DNA from: Nocardioides marmoribigeumensis
GTDB taxonomy: Bacteria > Actinomycetota > Actinomycetes > Propionibacteriales > Nocardioidaceae
NCBI RefSeq assembly: GCF_031458325.1
Contig: NZ_JAVDYG010000001.1
Location: forward strand, 1,240,001 to 1,304,000
Length of the DNA stretch: 64,000 nt
Direction of reading: 5' to 3'
Positions 9,660 through 21,112 of the stretch are shown one piece after another (position 1 is the stretch's first letter; each line of letters starts with the position of its first letter). A model generated the notes under the pieces. The model searched no databases. It saw only the letters and a list, made by a program, of their open reading frames with translations, and was not told the DNA's origin. The translations under genes were made by a program, and so were the position numbers.

Positions 9660-10619
9660 ATGGAGCCGCTCTACTCGTTGGTGATCCCGGTCTTCAACAG
9701 CGGCCGGATCGTCGGCGACACGATCGACCGCGTGGTCGAGGTGTTCACCGCGGCGGGACTCCGCTTCGAGCTGGTCCTGGTCAACGACGGCAGCTCCGAC
9801 GACAGCTGGCAGGTCATCTCCTCGCGCGCCCGGACCACGCCCCACGTCCTCGCGATCAACCTGCTGAAGAACTACGGCCAGCACCACGCCAACCTCGCCG
9901 GCTTCCGCGCCACCACGGGCGACTGGGTGATCACCCTCGACGACGACCTGCAGAACCCGCCCGAGGAGGCGCTCAAGCTCATCCAGGCCGCGCAGGACGG
10001 CGGTCACGACGTGGTGTTCGGGCAGTTCGAGACCAAGCAGGCCGCCGGCTACCGCCGGCTCGGCAGCAAGATGATCAACCTGATCAACCGGCGCGTCTTC
10101 GGGCAGCCCACCGACCTCGCGGTGTCGAACTTCCGCATCCTGCACCGCGACGTGGTCGACCGCATCTGCAACGACAACAACGCCTACCCCTACGTCACCG
10201 GGCAGGCCCTGATCTACAGCAACGACCCCGGCAACGTGCTCGTGCGCCACGACCCCCGGCCGGTCGGGTCGAGCAACTACAGCCTGCTGCGCATCGTGCG
10301 CCTGCTGCTGACGATCCTGTTCTCCTACTCGCTGTTCCCGCTGCGGCTCGCGGCCGGCGTCGGGTTCGCCGTGTCCGCGCTCGCGTTCCTCCTGGGGGGC
10401 GGCTACCTCGTCCGCGGGTTCATCACCGACTCACGGGCTCCCGGCTGGACGTCGCTGGTCGTGCTGCTGGCGGTGTTCAACGGCTTCCTCATCGCGTTGG
10501 TCTCGATGCTCGGTGAGTACGTCCTCCGCACGCTCAACGCGGTGACGACCCAGCGCCCCTACCACGTGGTCGAGCGGGTGTCGGTCGACGAGGCGGGCGG
10601 CCGGGGCGGCCACCGGTGA
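9660..10619 (+). CDS. GtrB/ArnC-like polyprenyl-phosphate glycosyltransferase (GT2)
   Basis: 319 residues. The N-terminal GT-A domain has YSLVIPVFNSG, LVLVNDGSSDDSW, the block LLKNYGQHHANLAGF and the catalytic ITLDDDLQNPPEEALKL. Two hydrophobic segments follow (about residues 225-250 and 262-290), then the family's tail GEYVLRTLNAVTTQRPYHVV. Such enzymes attach a sugar from a nucleotide donor to undecaprenyl (decaprenyl) phosphate on the cytoplasmic face. ATG 9660 has CACGAT 7 bases upstream (possible leaderless start); a GTG at 9621 in frame is less likely. It sits 49 bases after the GT-C gene and overlaps the sulfotransferase gene by 4 bases. Confidence 0.88.
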   Translation: MEPLYSLVIPVFNSGRIVGDTIDRVVEVFTAAGLRFELVLVNDGSSDDSWQVISSRARTTPHVLAINLLKNYGQHHANLAGFRATTGDWVITLDDDLQNPPEEALKLIQAAQDGGHDVVFGQFETKQAAGYRRLGSKMINLINRRVFGQPTDLAVSNFRILHRDVVDRICNDNNAYPYVTGQALIYSNDPGNVLVRHDPRPVGSSNYSLLRIVRLLLTILFSYSLFPLRLAAGVGFAVSALAFLLGGGYLVRGFITDSRAPGWTSLVVLLAVFNGFLIALVSMLGEYVLRTLNAVTTQRPYHVVERVSVDEAGGRGGHR

Positions 10620-11380
10620 CGGGCGGTCACCGCCACCTGGTGGTCATCGGCGGCCAGCGCTGCGGGACGACCTACCTCGCGGACCTGCTCGAGGCGCACC
10701 CCGACGTCGCCCTGGCCTCGCCGCGCCGCCCGGAGCCCAAGGTCTTCCTCTCCGACGAGGTCCTCGCCCGCGGGCACGAGTGGTACGTCGAGACCTGGTT
10801 CGCCGACCGCGGCTCGGCCCGGGTGCTGGCCGAGAAGTCCACCAGCTACATCGACCACCCCGACGCCGCGGCGCGGATCGACCGGGTCCTCGACGAGCCG
10901 CTCGTGCTCGCCCAGGTCCGCGAGCCGGTCGCCCGCGCGGTGTCGCACTGGCGGTTCTCGGCCCACCACGGCGTCGAGCACCGCTCCCTGCACGACGCCC
11001 TCGCGGAGAGCCTGGTGCAGGAGCGGGCGTGGGACCCGGAGACCTACTCCGTCTCGCCGTTCGCCTACGTCAGCCGGGGCGACTACGCCGCCGCGCTGCG
11101 GCCGTGGGTCGAGCGCTTCGGCGAGCGCCTGCGCGTGCAGTTCATGGACGAGGTGGTCAGCGGCGAGGCGGTCGACGACCTCTTCGCGTGGATGGGCCTC
11201 CCGGCCCCGCAGCACAAGGAGCGCGAGCCCGCCAACGAGAGCCCCGGCGAGGAGCCCGAGATCGGCGCCGAGCTGTTGCAGCGGCTCCACGAGCACTTCG
11301 CACCGAGGGACCAGGCCCTGCGCGAGCTCCTCGGGCGCTCGCTCCCCTGGGACGACACCCGACACGAGGGAGCACGATGA
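10616..11380 (+). CDS. PAPS-dependent sulfotransferase family protein
   Basis: 254 residues. The N-terminal VVIGGQRCGTTYLADLLEAH is the 5'-phosphosulfate-binding loop of sulfotransferases, and AQVREPVARAVSHWRF carries the Arg and Ser that bind the 3'-phosphate of PAPS. The product would be an O- or N-sulfated sugar or lipid. The GTG start overlaps the TGA of the GT2 gene (GTGA), and its own stop overlaps the aminotransferase ATG (ATGA). It is therefore embedded in the sugar operon rather than a stray gene. The acceptor is unknown; the encoded aminodeoxyhexose or the acceptor glycan is the obvious candidate. Confidence 0.82.
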   Translation: MTGGHRHLVVIGGQRCGTTYLADLLEAHPDVALASPRRPEPKVFLSDEVLARGHEWYVETWFADRGSARVLAEKSTSYIDHPDAAARIDRVLDEPLVLAQVREPVARAVSHWRFSAHHGVEHRSLHDALAESLVQERAWDPETYSVSPFAYVSRGDYAAALRPWVERFGERLRVQFMDEVVSGEAVDDLFAWMGLPAPQHKEREPANESPGEEPEIGAELLQRLHEHFAPRDQALRELLGRSLPWDDTRHEGAR

Positions 11381-12493
11381 ACCAGCAGCCCGAGCAGGTC
11401 CGCTTCAACGTCCCGTCCCTCGAGGGACGCGAGCTGGAGCACGTCGAGGCCGCGATGCGCAGCGGTCACACCTCGTCGGGCGGGCCGTTCTCCCAGGCAG
11501 CGGGCGAGATCATCCGCGAGGAGACCGGCGGGGCGGGGGTCCTGCTCACCACCTCGTGCACGGCCGCGCTCGAGCTGAGCGCCATGCTCCTGGACCTCCA
11601 GCCCGGTGACACCGTCATCGTGCCGTCGTTCACGTTCGTCACCACGGCGCTGGCCTTCGCACGCCAGGGCGCCAAGGTGCTGTTCTGCGACGTCGAGCCC
11701 GAGACCCTCGCCGTCGACCCTGCCCACGTCGCCGAGCTCATGGACGACTCGGTGCGGGCGGTCGTGCTGGTCCACTACGCCGGCGTGGCCGGGGACGTCT
11801 CCGGGCTGTCCGACGTGATGGCCTCGCGGCCCGAGGTGGCCCTCGTCGAGGACGCCGCGCACGGGCTGTTCGGGGGCTGGAAGGGTCACCCGCTGGGCAG
11901 CCTCGGCCGGTTCTCGACCTTCAGCTTCCACGAGACCAAGAACATCGTCTGCGGCGAGGGCGGCGCGCTCGTGGTCAACGACCCGGCCGACCTCGACCGC
12001 GCCTGGGTGCTCTACGACAAGGGCACCAACCGCCGCGCGTTCATGGAGGGCCAGGTCGACAAGTACTCCTGGCGTGACACCGGGTCGTCCTTCGGCCTGT
12101 CCGACACCCTCGCCGGTCACCTCCTCGGCCAGCTCGAGGCCCGGGAGACCATCCAGGCCAAGCGCCGCCGCGTGCACGAGAGGTACGTCGACCTGCTGGC
12201 CGAGCCGTGCGAGGAGCTCGGGGTGCGCCTGCCCGTCGTACCCCCGGCGAGCGACCCGGCCTACCACCTGTTCCACCTGCTCCTCCCCGACGCCGCCACC
12301 CGCAACCGGGTGATGCAGGAGATGCGCGAGGAGGGCGTGCAGGCGACGTTCCACTACGTGCCGCTGCACGACTCCGAGGGCGGACGCCGCTTCGCGGCAC
12401 GGCCGACCGAGTGCCCGGTGACGACCGACGTGAGCAGCCGGCTGCTGCGGCTGCCGTTCCACAACAACCTCACCGACGCCGAGGCCGAGCGGG

Positions 12494-14760
<2,267 letters not shown>

Positions 14761-14761
<1 letters not shown>

Positions 14762-15666
14762 TGCGCGGGATCATCCTCGCCGGCGGGTCCGGCACGCGGC
14801 TCCACCCGATCACCACGGCGCTGAGCAAGCAGCTCGTGCCGGTCTACGACAAGCCGATGATCTACTACCCGCTGACCACGCTGATGCTGGCGCAGGTCCG
14901 GGAGATCCAGATCATCACGACGCCGCACGACCAGGCGGCCTTCCAGCACCTGCTGGGCGACGGCAGCCAGTTCGGGCTCGACCTGTCGTGGAAGGTGCAG
15001 GACGAGCCCAAGGGGCTGGCGCAGGCCTTCCACATCTGCGCCGACCACGTGCGCGGCCACTCCAGCGCCCTGGTGCTGGGCGACAACATCTTCTACGGCG
15101 CCGGGATGGGCCTGGCCCTCAACCGGTTCCAGACGATCGACGGGGCGATGATCTTCGGCTACCACGTGGCCGACCCCCGCAGCTACGGCGTGGTCGAGAT
15201 GGGCGAGGACGGCGTGGCCCTGTCGCTGGAGGAGAAGCCGGAGAAGCCGCGGTCGCGCCTGGCCGTCCCGGGCCTGTACTTCTACGGTCCCGACGTCGTC
15301 GACAAGGCCGCCGACCTCCAGCCGAGCCCCCGCGGCGAGCTGGAGATCACCGACCTCAACCGCCGCTACCTCGAGGAGGGCCGCCTGCGGGTCGAGCTGC
15401 TCCCCCGCGGCACGGCGTGGCTGGACACCGGCACCTTCGACTCCCTCAACGACGCCAGCAACTTCGTGCGCACGATCGAGGCGCGCCAGGGCAGCAAGAT
15501 CGGGTCGCCGGAGGAGGTCGCCTGGCGCATGGGCTGGCTCAGCGACGACGACCTGCGCGAGCGCGGCGAGGCGCTGGCCAAGTCCGGCTACGGCGACTAT
15601 CTCCTGAGCCTGCTCGAGCTGCCCGAGGAGTTCGTCGAGGGCCCGCTGGCCGACCCGATCGGCTGA
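14761..15666 (+). CDS. rmlA: Glucose-1-phosphate thymidylyltransferase
   Basis: 301 residues. The nucleotidyltransferase signature [16 protein letters not shown], then [37 protein letters not shown] and the product-end motif [13 protein letters not shown] are those of RmlA. It makes dTDP-glucose for RmlB, whose gene stops on its start codon. Its own stop lies 3 bases before the big regulator gene, so that regulator may be co-transcribed. Together with RmlB and the WecE-like enzyme it completes the three steps from glucose-1-phosphate to a dTDP-4-amino-4,6-dideoxyhexose. Confidence 0.94.
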
Positions 15667-15669
15667 GCC

Positions 15670-18600
15670 GTGGCGGGCACGGGGCGGCGGGTGGCGGTGC
15701 TCGGACCGCTCGAGGTGCGCCGCGACGACGGCACCCCGGTCGACCTCGGCGCCCCGAAGCCGCGCATGCTGCTCGCCGCGCTGGCGCTGTCGCCGGGTCG
15801 GGCGGTCTCCGTCGACGCCCTCCTCGACCTGGTCTGGGGCGGCTCCCCCACCCCGGGTGCGCTGTCGACGCTGCACGCCTACGTCTCCGGCCTGCGCAAG
15901 ACCCTCGAGCCCGACCGCGCGCGGCGCACCTCCTCCGCCCTCCTGGTCACCCAGGCCCCCGGCTACGCCCTGCGCGTGGCCGTCACCGACGTCGACGCCG
16001 GTCACTTCGCCGCCGAGGTCACCGCGTGGCACCGTCGCCTCGCCGGCACCCTCCTCGGCCCCGAGGACGCCGACGCCTCCACCCTCGCCGAGGGGGTCGC
16101 GGCCCTCGACGAGGCGCTCGGCCTCTGGCGCGGCGAGGCGTACGTCGAGCTGGGCGACCTGCCCGCCGCCGTCGCCGAGCGCGGCCACCTCGAGGAGCTG
16201 CGGCTCGTCGCGCTCGAGGACCGGGCCTGGGCCAGGCTGGCGCAGGGCGACCACGCCACCGTCGCCGCCGAGCTCGAGCCGCTCACCGCCCTGCACCCGC
16301 TGCGCGAGCGGCTGTGGGCCCTGCGCTCGCTGTCCCTCGTCCGGTCGGGCCGCCAGGCCGAGGCGCTCGACGTGCTCCGGTCGGTGCGCGAGGTGCTGGC
16401 CGACGAGCTCGGGCTCGACCCCGGGGTCGAGCTCCAGGACCTCCAGGAGCGGATCCTGCGCCAGGACCCGGCCCTGGCGTGGCGACCGCCCGCCTCCCCG
16501 TCGCGTCCCGCGCCGGCCCGGCCCGCCGTCGTACCCCCGGCCGAGGCGGAGGCCCCCGCCCACGGCTGGCCCCTGCTGGGGCGCGATCGCGAGGTCGAGG
16601 TGCTCGGCGCGAGCCTGGCCCGCGCGGTGCGCGGGCGCACCGAGCTGGTCGTGGTCACCGGTCCGCCGGGCATGGGCAAGTCGCGGCTGTGCAGCGACCT
16701 GCTCGAGCGGGCGCGGGAGCGCGGTGCCCGCACGGTCGTCGGCCGCTGCTCCCAGGACGACGGCGCCCCACCGCTCTACCCCTGGCGCGCGGTGCTCGCC
16801 GACCTCGGTGCGGGGCTGGGCGAGGTCGAGGGAGAGGTCCGCGAGGGCAACGAGTTCCGCACCTGGGAGCAGATCACGGGCCGGGTCCGCGCGGCTGCCG
16901 CGCAGCAGCCGCTCGTGCTCGTCCTCGACGACCTGCACTGGGCCGACACCGCCACGCTCCGGGCGCTGCGGCTGCTCGTGGAGACCTCGACCGACGACGC
17001 CCTCCTGCTCGTGCTGACCTGGCGCGACCGGCCCGAGCCCTCCGGCGCCCTCGCCGACCTCTCCGATGCGCTGGCCCGCCGCCACGCGGAGCGCCTGCAC
17101 CTCGCCGGCCTCGACGCGTCCTCGGTCGCCGGGCTCGTCGGGGCCCTCACCGACCGCCGGCCCACGGAGCACGACTCCGCGGCCCTGCTGGAGCGCACCG
17201 ACGGCAACCCCTTCTTCCTGGTGGAGTACGCGCGGCTGGTCGGCCGCGGCGACGACCTCACCGAGGTGCTGCGGCGGGAGCCGCCGACCGTCGTGCAGGA
17301 CGTCGTCGGCCGCCGCGTCGCGCGCCTGCCCGACGACACGCAGCGGGCCGTCGGCATCGCCGCGGTGCTGGGCCGCCGCTTCGACCTCGACCTGCTCGCC
17401 ACCACCTCCGAGGCGGACGAGGACGACGTGCTCGACCTGCTCGACCCGGCGCTGGCGACGGGCCTCGTGCGCGAGGACGGGGTCGACCGGTTCGCCTTCG
17501 ACCACGCCCTGGTGCGCGACACCCTGCTGGCCCGGCTGCCGGTGAGCCGGCGTGCCCGGCTGCACGCCCGCGCCGCCCGGGCCCTGCAGGGCGGGGAGGG
17601 TCGCGAGACCGAGGTGGCGAGGCACTGGCTCGCCGCGGGTCCGACCCACGCCGCCGAGGCCTGGCGCGCCGCCGAGGCGGCCGCCCAGGTGAGCCTGGCG
17701 TCCTACGCCCACGACGAGGCCGTCGACCTGCTCCGGCAGGCCCTGGAGAGCCTCGAGAGCGACCCGACCGCCACCGACCGCGACCGGTGGCGGCTGCTGA
17801 CCTCGCTCGCCGTGGCCCACCGGTGGGGCGGACGCTGGACCGACCTGACCGAGACCGCGGCGCGGGCGATCGAGGTGGCCACCCGGCTCGACGACCCGGT
17901 CGCGCTGGCCGGGTCCTCGACCCTGACCCTCACCGGCGCGCACTGGCAGTCCGCGCGGCACGGCGGGGAGAACACCGAGATCGTCGCCGCCCTGCGTCGC
18001 AGCCTCGACCTGCTGCCGCCCCAGGACTCAGCCCTGCGGTGTCGCTGCCTGGTGTCGCTGGCCCACGAGCTCTACTACGTCTCCGGCCCCGACGAGCGGC
18101 GCGCGCTGTGCGACGACGCCGTGGCGATGGCCCGGCGGCTGGGCGACCAGCAGGTGCTGTTCGACGCCTGCCTGGGCTCCGCGATGTCGCTGTGGTTCCC
18201 CGGCACCGAGCACGAGCGGCTGAGCCTGACCCAGGAGGCCGTCGCGCTCGCCCAGGCGCTGGACGACCTCCCCGCCGAGGTCACCGCCCGCACCCAGGTC
18301 GCCAACGTGCAGGCCGCCCTCGGCAGGCCCGAACTGATGTGGCAGGAGTACGCCCTGGCCCGCCCCGCGGCCGAGCGGCTCCGCATGGACTACGCGATCC
18401 TCGTCCTCGACTCGATGGTCGTGGCGTGGCTGGTCATGGCCGAGCGCGACGACGAGGCCGACCGGGTCATGGCGCACTGCCACCAGGCGCTCGCCCGGGT
18501 CAACCTCCACCAGGCGGCCGACGCGCTCGCCGGCCTGGTCGCCGTGGCGACCATGTGGCGCGGGGCCCCGATCACCCAGGAGATCCTCGACGTCGCCCTC

Positions 18601-19011
18601 GACGGACCGATGCCGACCAACTCCATGCTGGCCTGGCTCCTGGTCCGCACGGGCGACGAGGCCGCGGGGATCGAGTTCCTCCGGGAGCACCCGGCGCAGC
18701 TCAACCACCAGGACTGGTTCAGCAACCTGGCCTGGGCGCTGGCCGGCGCGATGGCGGCGTACGCCGGGGACGCGGAGCTGGGCTCGCGCGCCTACGCCCT
18801 CCTCGCGCCGTACGCCGGGATGTCGGCAGTCGCGGGCAGCGGCGTGGCCTCGGGCCCGGTCGACGCCTACCTCGCGCTCGCCGCCGTGGCCGCGGGCGAG
18901 CGCGAGACCGCGACCCGCCACGCCGACGACGCCGAGCGGCTGGGCCGGGAGTGGGGCCTGCCCCGCTACAGCCGCTGGCTCGCCGAGACCCGGGAGCGGT
19001 TCTCGATCTAG
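15670..19011 (+). CDS. Large SARP-type regulator: OmpR-like DNA-binding, BTAD and ATPase domains
   Basis: 1113 residues. Residues 1-100 form a winged-helix OmpR/SARP domain (RVAVLGPLEVRRDDGTPV, LLAALALSPGRAVSVDALLD, LHAYVSGLRKTLEP). Residues about 100-255 are a bacterial transcriptional activation domain ending LGLDPGVELQDLQERIL. Residues about 295-560 are a STAND-type ATPase with Walker A VTGPPGMGKSR and Walker B LVLVLDDLHWAD. The last 500 residues look like helical TPR-type repeats. There is no C-terminal LuxR helix-turn-helix. Such proteins resemble AfsR and activate secondary-metabolite or envelope genes. The gene starts 3 bases after rmlA and ends in a CTAG shared with the convergent hemerythrin gene. 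A matching 11-bp-phased repeat lies at 19769-19797. Confidence 0.87.
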   Translation: MAGTGRRVAVLGPLEVRRDDGTPVDLGAPKPRMLLAALALSPGRAVSVDALLDLVWGGSPTPGALSTLHAYVSGLRKTLEPDRARRTSSALLVTQAPGYALRVAVTDVDAGHFAAEVTAWHRRLAGTLLGPEDADASTLAEGVAALDEALGLWRGEAYVELGDLPAAVAERGHLEELRLVALEDRAWARLAQGDHATVAAELEPLTALHPLRERLWALRSLSLVRSGRQAEALDVLRSVREVLADELGLDPGVELQDLQERILRQDPALAWRPPASPSRPAPARPAVVPPAEAEAPAHGWPLLGRDREVEVLGASLARAVRGRTELVVVTGPPGMGKSRLCSDLLERARERGARTVVGRCSQDDGAPPLYPWRAVLADLGAGLGEVEGEVREGNEFRTWEQITGRVRAAAAQQPLVLVLDDLHWADTATLRALRLLVETSTDDALLLVLTWRDRPEPSGALADLSDALARRHAERLHLAGLDASSVAGLVGALTDRRPTEHDSAALLERTDGNPFFLVEYARLVGRGDDLTEVLRREPPTVVQDVVGRRVARLPDDTQRAVGIAAVLGRRFDLDLLATTSEADEDDVLDLLDPALATGLVREDGVDRFAFDHALVRDTLLARLPVSRRARLHARAARALQGGEGRETEVARHWLAAGPTHAAEAWRAAEAAAQVSLASYAHDEAVDLLRQALESLESDPTATDRDRWRLLTSLAVAHRWGGRWTDLTETAARAIEVATRLDDPVALAGSSTLTLTGAHWQSARHGGENTEIVAALRRSLDLLPPQDSALRCRCLVSLAHELYYVSGPDERRALCDDAVAMARRLGDQQVLFDACLGSAMSLWFPGTEHERLSLTQEAVALAQALDDLPAEVTARTQVANVQAALGRPELMWQEYALARPAAERLRMDYAILVLDSMVVAWLVMAERDDEADRVMAHCHQALARVNLHQAADALAGLVAVATMWRGAPITQEILDVALDGPMPTNSMLAWLLVRTGDEAAGIEFLREHPAQLNHQDWFSNLAWALAGAMAAYAGDAELGSRAYALLAPYAGMSAVAGSGVASGPVDAYLALAAVAAGERETATRHADDAERLGREWGLPRYSRWLAETRERFSI

Positions 19012-19721
19012 CCGGGCAGGTGCGCGAACGCCGCCCGCTGCAGGCGGCGGAAGCTGCCGCGGGACACGACCCACGCGACCCGGTGCGCGGTCCCGCCCTC
19101 GCGCCCCAAGAGCTCCTCACGGACCTCGGTCGGGACCTCGACCAGTGCCCACGGCACGAGGCGGAACAGCCGCCGCGGCGTCAGGGTCTTCTTGAAGTGC
19201 TCGTCGATCGCGTCGTACTCCGCCGCGCTGAGGAGGCGCTGGACCAGCGCGATGGTCTCGGTCTCCTCGTGGTCGAGGTGGCGACCGAGGGCCTCGCGCA
19301 GCGCCACGAGCCGCACCGTCAGCGCCGACCGGGTGTCGGCCGAGGGCGCGGCCACCATCGCCGTCAGGCCGTCCCGGCACGCCTCGAGGAGCGGGTCGAC
19401 TCCGGCGTGCTCGTCCTCCATCGCCTCGACCGTCGCGCGGTCCTCGCCCTGCGCTCGATCGAGCAGTGCCGGCCACAGGTGGGCGTCCTCGCCGCTGTGG
19501 TGGTGGTGCAGCACGTCGGCGAACACCGCCCACCTCCGCTCGAGCGCCCGCCAGGCGGCACGGTCCGTCACCGGCGTGAGCGGGACGGCGCGGGCGAAGT
19601 CGCGCAGGTCGCGCCGGAAGGCGTGGTGGGCGACGTACATCATGGCCATGTCGACCGGGCCCTCCGGGGCCGCGGCCTGACCGGGCAGCCGCAGCTGCGG
19701 CACGGGCGTGGTGGTGCTCAT
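19008..19721 (-). CDS. Hemerythrin HHE domain protein
   Basis: 237 residues. Metal-ligand pattern of the HHE four-helix bundle: YVAHHAFRRDLRDF, VLHHHHSGEDAHLWPALL, EDEHAGVDPLLEA and GRHLDHEETETIALV provide the histidines and acidic residues for a di-iron site. The last third (FKKTLTPRRLFRLVPWALV) has no known role. ATG 19721 is preceded by GAGGAGG at good spacing. HHE proteins bind O2 or NO or sense redox state; the exact role is not readable. Its stop codon (CTA on the plus strand) overlaps the regulator stop (TAG) in a shared CTAG. The promoter region is shared with the divergent lipase gene and contains the phased repeats. Confidence 0.85.
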   Translation of the reverse strand: MSTTTPVPQLRLPGQAAAPEGPVDMAMMYVAHHAFRRDLRDFARAVPLTPVTDRAAWRALERRWAVFADVLHHHHSGEDAHLWPALLDRAQGEDRATVEAMEDEHAGVDPLLEACRDGLTAMVAAPSADTRSALTVRLVALREALGRHLDHEETETIALVQRLLSAAEYDAIDEHFKKTLTPRRLFRLVPWALVEVPTEVREELLGREGGTAHRVAWVVSRGSFRRLQRAAFAHLPG

Positions 19722-19768
19722 GGGGTCCTCCTCGGGATCGGCTGGTGCGACGACGCTCCCGCGGGCTC

Positions 19769-19797
19769 CTTGGGACCTGCTTGGGGGCCGCTTGGGG
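19769..19797. promoter_or_regulatory. Three CTTGGG direct repeats at exact 11-bp phase (SARP-type operator candidate)
   Basis: CTTGGGA, CTTGGGG and CTTGGGG begin at 19769, 19780 and 19791. Heptamer direct repeats one helical turn (11 bp) apart just upstream of the -10 are the known binding layout of SARP regulators, although the usual repeat core differs (TCGAG-like). The last repeat ends 2 bases before a TAACCT -10 box of the lipase gene. A SARP-family gene lies 0.8 kb away. The array also lies upstream of the hemerythrin gene, read as CCCAAG on its strand. Confidence 0.5.
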
Positions 19798-19799
19798 CC

Positions 19800-19805
19800 T
19801 AACCT
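19800..19805 (+). promoter_or_regulatory. -10 box TAACCT for the secreted lipase gene
   Basis: TAACCT follows the phased repeats directly and leaves an untranslated leader of about 44 bases. The leader contains CGGAGGA at a good distance from the ATG at 19856. Confidence 0.4.
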
Positions 19806-19855
19806 GAGCCGCGTTCGGGTCGTTGGACCGGGGACGTCCACCCCCGGAGGAAGCC

Positions 19856-21028
19856 ATGCCGCGCCCGACCCGTCCCGTCGCCGCCTTCGCCGCGCTGGCG
19901 GCCGCCCTGGCCACCCTCGCCGCGCCGCACGCGAGCCCCGCTGCCGCCACGTCGCTGCCCGTCCCCGGCACGGTCGTCTCCTCCGCGCCCCTGCCGAAGC
20001 GGCTGTGGATCCCCCGCGCGACCAGCCGCGCCTGGAGGCTCACCTACGTCACGCGCGACTCCCACGGTCACCGGGCACTGAGCACCGGCACGGTCTTCGT
20101 CCCCTTCGGCACGCCCCCGAGGGGCGGCTGGCCGGTGGTCTCGTGGGCCCACGGCATCTCCGGTCTCGGCGACGACTGCGCGCCGTCCCGGGTCGGGCCC
20201 GTCCTGAAGCAGCGCGACTGGTCCTACCTGCGCACCTGGATGAGGCAGGGGTACGCCGTCGTGGCCACCGACTACGTCGGCCTCGGCACCCCCGGGCTCA
20301 TGCCCTACCTCGACGTGAGGGCGCAGGCCCACAACGTCGTGGACATGGTGAAGGCCGGCCGCGCGTTCACCGCCGAGAAGCGGCCGCGACTGCGCCTGGC
20401 GCGCACGTGGGTCACGATCGGCCAGTCCCAGGGCGGCGGCGCCGCCATCGGCACCGCCCGCTACGCCACGAGGTACGGCGGCCGCACGCTGTCCTACCGC
20501 GGTGCGGTCGGCACGGGCACGCCGGCGTACATCGAGGACTACGTCGAGCTCCTCGGCCCCGAGGTGCCGCCGCTGACCGGCGACCTGACCGCCTACCTCA
20601 CCTACATCGTCGCCAGCCTGCGCGACGTCCACCCCGAACTCGGGATCGACGGGGTCCTCACGCCCGAGGGCAGGAAGTACGTCCGGCTCGCGGAGACGGT
20701 CTGCGACGAGCAGTTCGCCGCGATGATGGAGGGGGTGCGGATGGGCTCGTTCTTCACCACTCCCCTGGCCGCGCTCCCCGGCTTCCGCGAGACGGTGGTC
20801 GACTACATGGGGATGCCCGAGTCCGGCTTCGACAAGCCGTTCTTCATGGGCCACGGCGCGCTCGACGTCGACGTGCCCTACGCCCAGACCGCGCGCTACG
20901 CCAAGGTCCTGGAGGCCAACGGCGAGCCGGTGGTCTTCACGACCTACCCGACCGACCACTCCGGGACGATGCAGGCCTCGCTGGCCGACACGCTCCCCTT
21001 CGTCCGACGGGCGTTCAGGCGTCCCTGA
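19856..21028 (+). CDS. Secreted lipase/esterase (secretory lipase-like alpha/beta hydrolase)
   Basis: 390 residues with a clear signal peptide: AFAALAAALATLAAPHASPAAA, whose likely cleavage follows ASPAAA (about residue 30). The catalytic serine is in TIGQSQGGGAAIG, an aspartate in GHGALDVDVPY and a histidine in YPTDHSGTM. Together they form the triad expected for the secretory lipase family. GVGTPG-like oxyanion elements appear as DYVGLGTPG. ATG 19856 is preceded by CGGAGGAAGCC. The natural substrate (triglyceride or other ester) is unknown. It is divergent from the hemerythrin gene and lies behind the CTTGGG repeat array, so it may be a target of the SARP regulator. Confidence 0.83.
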   Translation: MPRPTRPVAAFAALAAALATLAAPHASPAAATSLPVPGTVVSSAPLPKRLWIPRATSRAWRLTYVTRDSHGHRALSTGTVFVPFGTPPRGGWPVVSWAHGISGLGDDCAPSRVGPVLKQRDWSYLRTWMRQGYAVVATDYVGLGTPGLMPYLDVRAQAHNVVDMVKAGRAFTAEKRPRLRLARTWVTIGQSQGGGAAIGTARYATRYGGRTLSYRGAVGTGTPAYIEDYVELLGPEVPPLTGDLTAYLTYIVASLRDVHPELGIDGVLTPEGRKYVRLAETVCDEQFAAMMEGVRMGSFFTTPLAALPGFRETVVDYMGMPESGFDKPFFMGHGALDVDVPYAQTARYAKVLEANGEPVVFTTYPTDHSGTMQASLADTLPFVRRAFRRP

Positions 21029-21100
21029 CCCCGGGTGACTATCTCGGTCCGAATGGGGGTGGAAACTCACACTTTCGGTTTCCTGAACCGTGGTCCAGGT

Positions 21101-21106
21101 TACGTT
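21101..21106 (+). promoter_or_regulatory. -10 box TACGTT of the DUF2877 gene (leaderless type)
   Basis: TACGTT is followed by 6 bases and the GTG at 21113, with no ribosome-binding site between. This fixes the start at 21113 rather than at in-frame starts further upstream (21035). Confidence 0.5.
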
Positions 21107-21112
21107 GGGCGC

